Origin: CAZEJK01 sp964512045
GTDB taxonomy: Bacteria > Acidobacteriota > Thermoanaerobaculia > Thermoanaerobaculales > Sulfomarinibacteraceae
NCBI GenBank assembly: GCA_964512045.1
Contig: CAZEJK010000331.1
Span: 1 to 5,375, forward strand
Direction: 5' to 3'
DNA length: 5,375 nucleotides
A program made the translations under genes and the position numbers. The notes beneath the pieces were generated by a model, which saw only the letters and a list, made by a program, of their open reading frames with translations, had not been told where the DNA came from and ran no database searches. Shown here in pieces: positions 3,874 to 5,375 of the stretch; position 1 is the first letter of the stretch, and every line of letters begins with the position of its first letter.

Positions 3874-5375
3874 TCACTTCTCCGTGGTGATCCCATACTT
3901 CTTCAGCCAGTTATCGAGGGTTTGGCGGTTGGAGAGGCCGAGGAGGGTGGCGGCTTTGGTCTTGTTGCCGTCGGTGTGGTGGATGGCTCGGGTGAGGTAG
4001 TGAGTGGCGACCTGGGCGAGGAGGGCTGGGAGGTCGAGATCGTCGTCGAGGGGGCGGTCGAGGATGCGCTCTGGGGTGTGGTGCGGATGGAGCTGGAGGG
4101 CCGAGCGGACGTCTTCGACGCGGATGGTGGCGCCGGTGGACCAGATGGCGGCGCGGGTGAGGGTGGCCATCAGCTCGCGGACGTTGCCGGGCCAGTGGTG
4201 GTTGAGGAGGATGCGTCGGGCGCCGGCCGAGATGCGCTTGGGCGTCCAGCCGTGGACGTGGGCGTTGTCGGCATTGATCTCCTCGAGGATGTGATCGATG
4301 AGGGCGCCGATGTCGCCCTGGCGGTCTCGCAGCGGCGGGAGCGTCAGGATGGCGACGGCGAGGCGGTAGTAGAGGTCGGAGCGGAACCGGCCGGCCGCGG
4401 TCTCCTCGATGAGCACGCGGTTGGTGGCCGCGATGATGCGGACGTCGACTGTGTGGGCCGTGGTGCTGCCCACCGGGGTCACCTCCCCCTCCTGGAGAAC
4501 GCGCAGAAGCTTCACCTGGGCGGGAGGTGGCAGCTCGCCGATCTCGTCGAGCAGCAGTGTGCCGCCGTCCGCGCTTCGAAACAGACCGAGCGCCGTGTGG
4601 TCGGCGCCGGTGAACGCGCCCTTGACGTGCCCGAACAGCGTGGACTCGACCAGATCGGGCGGCAGCGCTCCGCAGTTCACCGGGATGAACGGCCCATCCG
4701 CTCGGGGGCTCGCGTGGTGGATCGCGCGGGCGAGCAGCTCTTTGCCGGTGCCCGACTCCCCCTCGATGAGCACTGGTACGGAAAACGGCGCCGCGGCGGC
4801 GGCCTGGGTCAGCACGCGGCGCATCGGCTCGGATCGGCCGACGATGTCGCTGAAGCTGGGCTCGTCGGGGGCCGGCGCCTCGGTCAGGCGCGCCATGTGG
4901 CGGTCGGAGTCGCGCAGCAGCGTCGGGACGTACTCGGCGGCGATCTCGAACGGGAGCTCCACGTCGCGCAGGCCGTGCTCGCGCGAGGAGTCCACCAGGT
5001 GGGCGTCGTAGCGCGTCTTGGCGAGCAGGAGCCACACGGCGGCCATCGCGGGTGTGCCGGGGCTCAGGTGGAAGGTGAGGTCGACTGGTTGCGCTGAGCG
5101 GCTGCGCTCGGCCTCGAGGACCTCGACGGCGGCGTTGTGGATCGCCTCGTAGTCCACCGGGCTTGGCAGCTCGACGTTGTGGAGGGCGAGCTCGGTCTCG
5201 GTGCGGCTCTGGCGTTGCGCCCAGCGCCACCATGCGGTGGCCGCCTCTTCGCTGTAGGTGTTGAGCACAACCAGCCGCTCGAACGCTCGTGCCGCCAGCG
5301 CACCAGCGATGGGACCTGTACCGACGGACTCGGAGTCCCGGCTTGCATCCAGATCGGTCTGTCCCAGCCAGGCGA
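3874..5375 (-). CDS. CARF-type (RtcR-like) sigma-54-dependent transcriptional activator, 5' end outside the window
   Basis: 499 residues are visible. The frame is open to the right edge, and the residues before the internal GTG at 5268 (WLGQTDLDAS, GPIAGALAARAFERLVVLN) look like the first strand and helix of the sensor, so the start lies beyond 5375. The sensor is a Rossmann-like CARF domain, as in the RNA-repair regulator RtcR: DLTFHLSPGTPAMAAVW (about 5032-5082) is its ligand-loop strand, followed by AKTRYDAHLVDSSREHG. The AAA+ domain is complete: Walker A GESGTGKE (4738-4761), the sigma-54-contacting loop GAFTGA (4603-4620), Walker B GGTLLLDEIGE (4534-4566), the arginine region RFRSDLYYRL and sensor II WPGNVREL (4171-4194). 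A Fis-type helix-turn-helix ends the protein (GNKTKAATLLGLSNRQTLDNW). It should remodel RNA polymerase-sigma-54 after ligand binding. The ligand and target promoter are not visible; rtcR is not assigned because the sensor differs from classical RtcR and no rtcBA genes are present. Confidence 0.93.
   Translation of the reverse strand, partial: AWLGQTDLDASRDSESVGTGPIAGALAARAFERLVVLNTYSEEAATAWWRWAQRQSRTETELALHNVELPSPVDYEAIHNAAVEVLEAERSRSAQPVDLTFHLSPGTPAMAAVWLLLAKTRYDAHLVDSSREHGLRDVELPFEIAAEYVPTLLRDSDRHMARLTEAPAPDEPSFSDIVGRSEPMRRVLTQAAAAAPFSVPVLIEGESGTGKELLARAIHHASPRADGPFIPVNCGALPPDLVESTLFGHVKGAFTGADHTALGLFRSADGGTLLLDEIGELPPPAQVKLLRVLQEGEVTPVGSTTAHTVDVRIIAATNRVLIEETAAGRFRSDLYYRLAVAILTLPPLRDRQGDIGALIDHILEEINADNAHVHGWTPKRISAGARRILLNHHWPGNVRELMATLTRAAIWSTGATIRVEDVRSALQLHPHHTPERILDRPLDDDLDLPALLAQVATHYLTRAIHHTDGNKTKAATLLGLSNRQTLDNWLKKYGITTEK

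Noticed and set aside
3757..5097. Long plus-strand open frame opposite the sigma-54 regulator
   Set aside because: Its translation is Gly/Val/Glu-rich low-complexity sequence with no domain. It mirrors a minus-strand gene with every AAA+ motif intact, and long antisense frames are common in G+C-rich genes.
3911..5233. Long minus-strand frame in another phase within the sigma-54 regulator
   Set aside because: The product is Arg/Pro/His-rich with no motif, the typical out-of-phase shadow of the true frame.
1..5375. CRISPR array, tRNA/rRNA gene, insertion sequence
   Set aside because: Although a CARF domain is present, there are no regularly spaced repeats, no cloverleaf or rRNA-like sequence, and no transposase or terminal inverted repeats in the window.

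Overview
The window is high-G+C bacterial DNA with strong Shine-Dalgarno sites and short intergenic gaps. The first gene resembles the two-domain VOC proteins of the mycobacterial Cfp30B (Rv0577) type, which leans towards an actinobacterial or actinobacteria-like host. The sigma-54 activator at the other end is unusual for most Actinomycetota, so the assignment is tentative. The two ends of the window (the VOC gene and the regulator) are visibly more G+C-rich than the middle (about 1000-3870). The middle reads as an accessory patch of small toxin-antitoxin-type and hypothetical genes with possible gene remnants.

Layout: (1) 104-895 (+), a complete two-domain VOC (glyoxalase/bleomycin-resistance fold) protein. 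(2) 896-1463, an intergenic stretch with no convincing gene, some short inverted repeats and, at its right end, a promoter. (3) 1488-2571 (+), a tight three-gene unit: a HicA-like mRNA interferase toxin, an overlapping HicB-like antitoxin with a ribbon-helix-helix domain, and a small hypothetical protein 9 bases further on. (4) 2552-2815 (-), a short protein matching, from memory, the N-terminal domain of certain AAA ATPases but ending before any Walker motif; it overlaps the third gene tail to tail. (5) 2989-3654 (-), a DUF4145-like helical protein. (6) 3678-3797 (-), a possible short gene remnant. (7) 3874 to the right edge (-), a CARF-type (RtcR-like) sensor fused to a sigma-54 AAA+ activator domain and a Fis-type helix-turn-helix. 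This last frame stays open to the end of the window, so the true start lies outside.

How the parts may work together: the hicAB pair is probably an autoregulated toxin-antitoxin module, and inverted repeats sit over its promoter. The CARF-sigma-54 regulator probably senses a nucleotide-type ligand and switches on a sigma-54 promoter. Its direct target is not visible: downstream lie only a possible broken gene and the DUF4145 gene. The most interesting reading is a partly eroded stress- or defence-type island next to a ligand-sensing sigma-54 regulator. Nothing here proves a new system.
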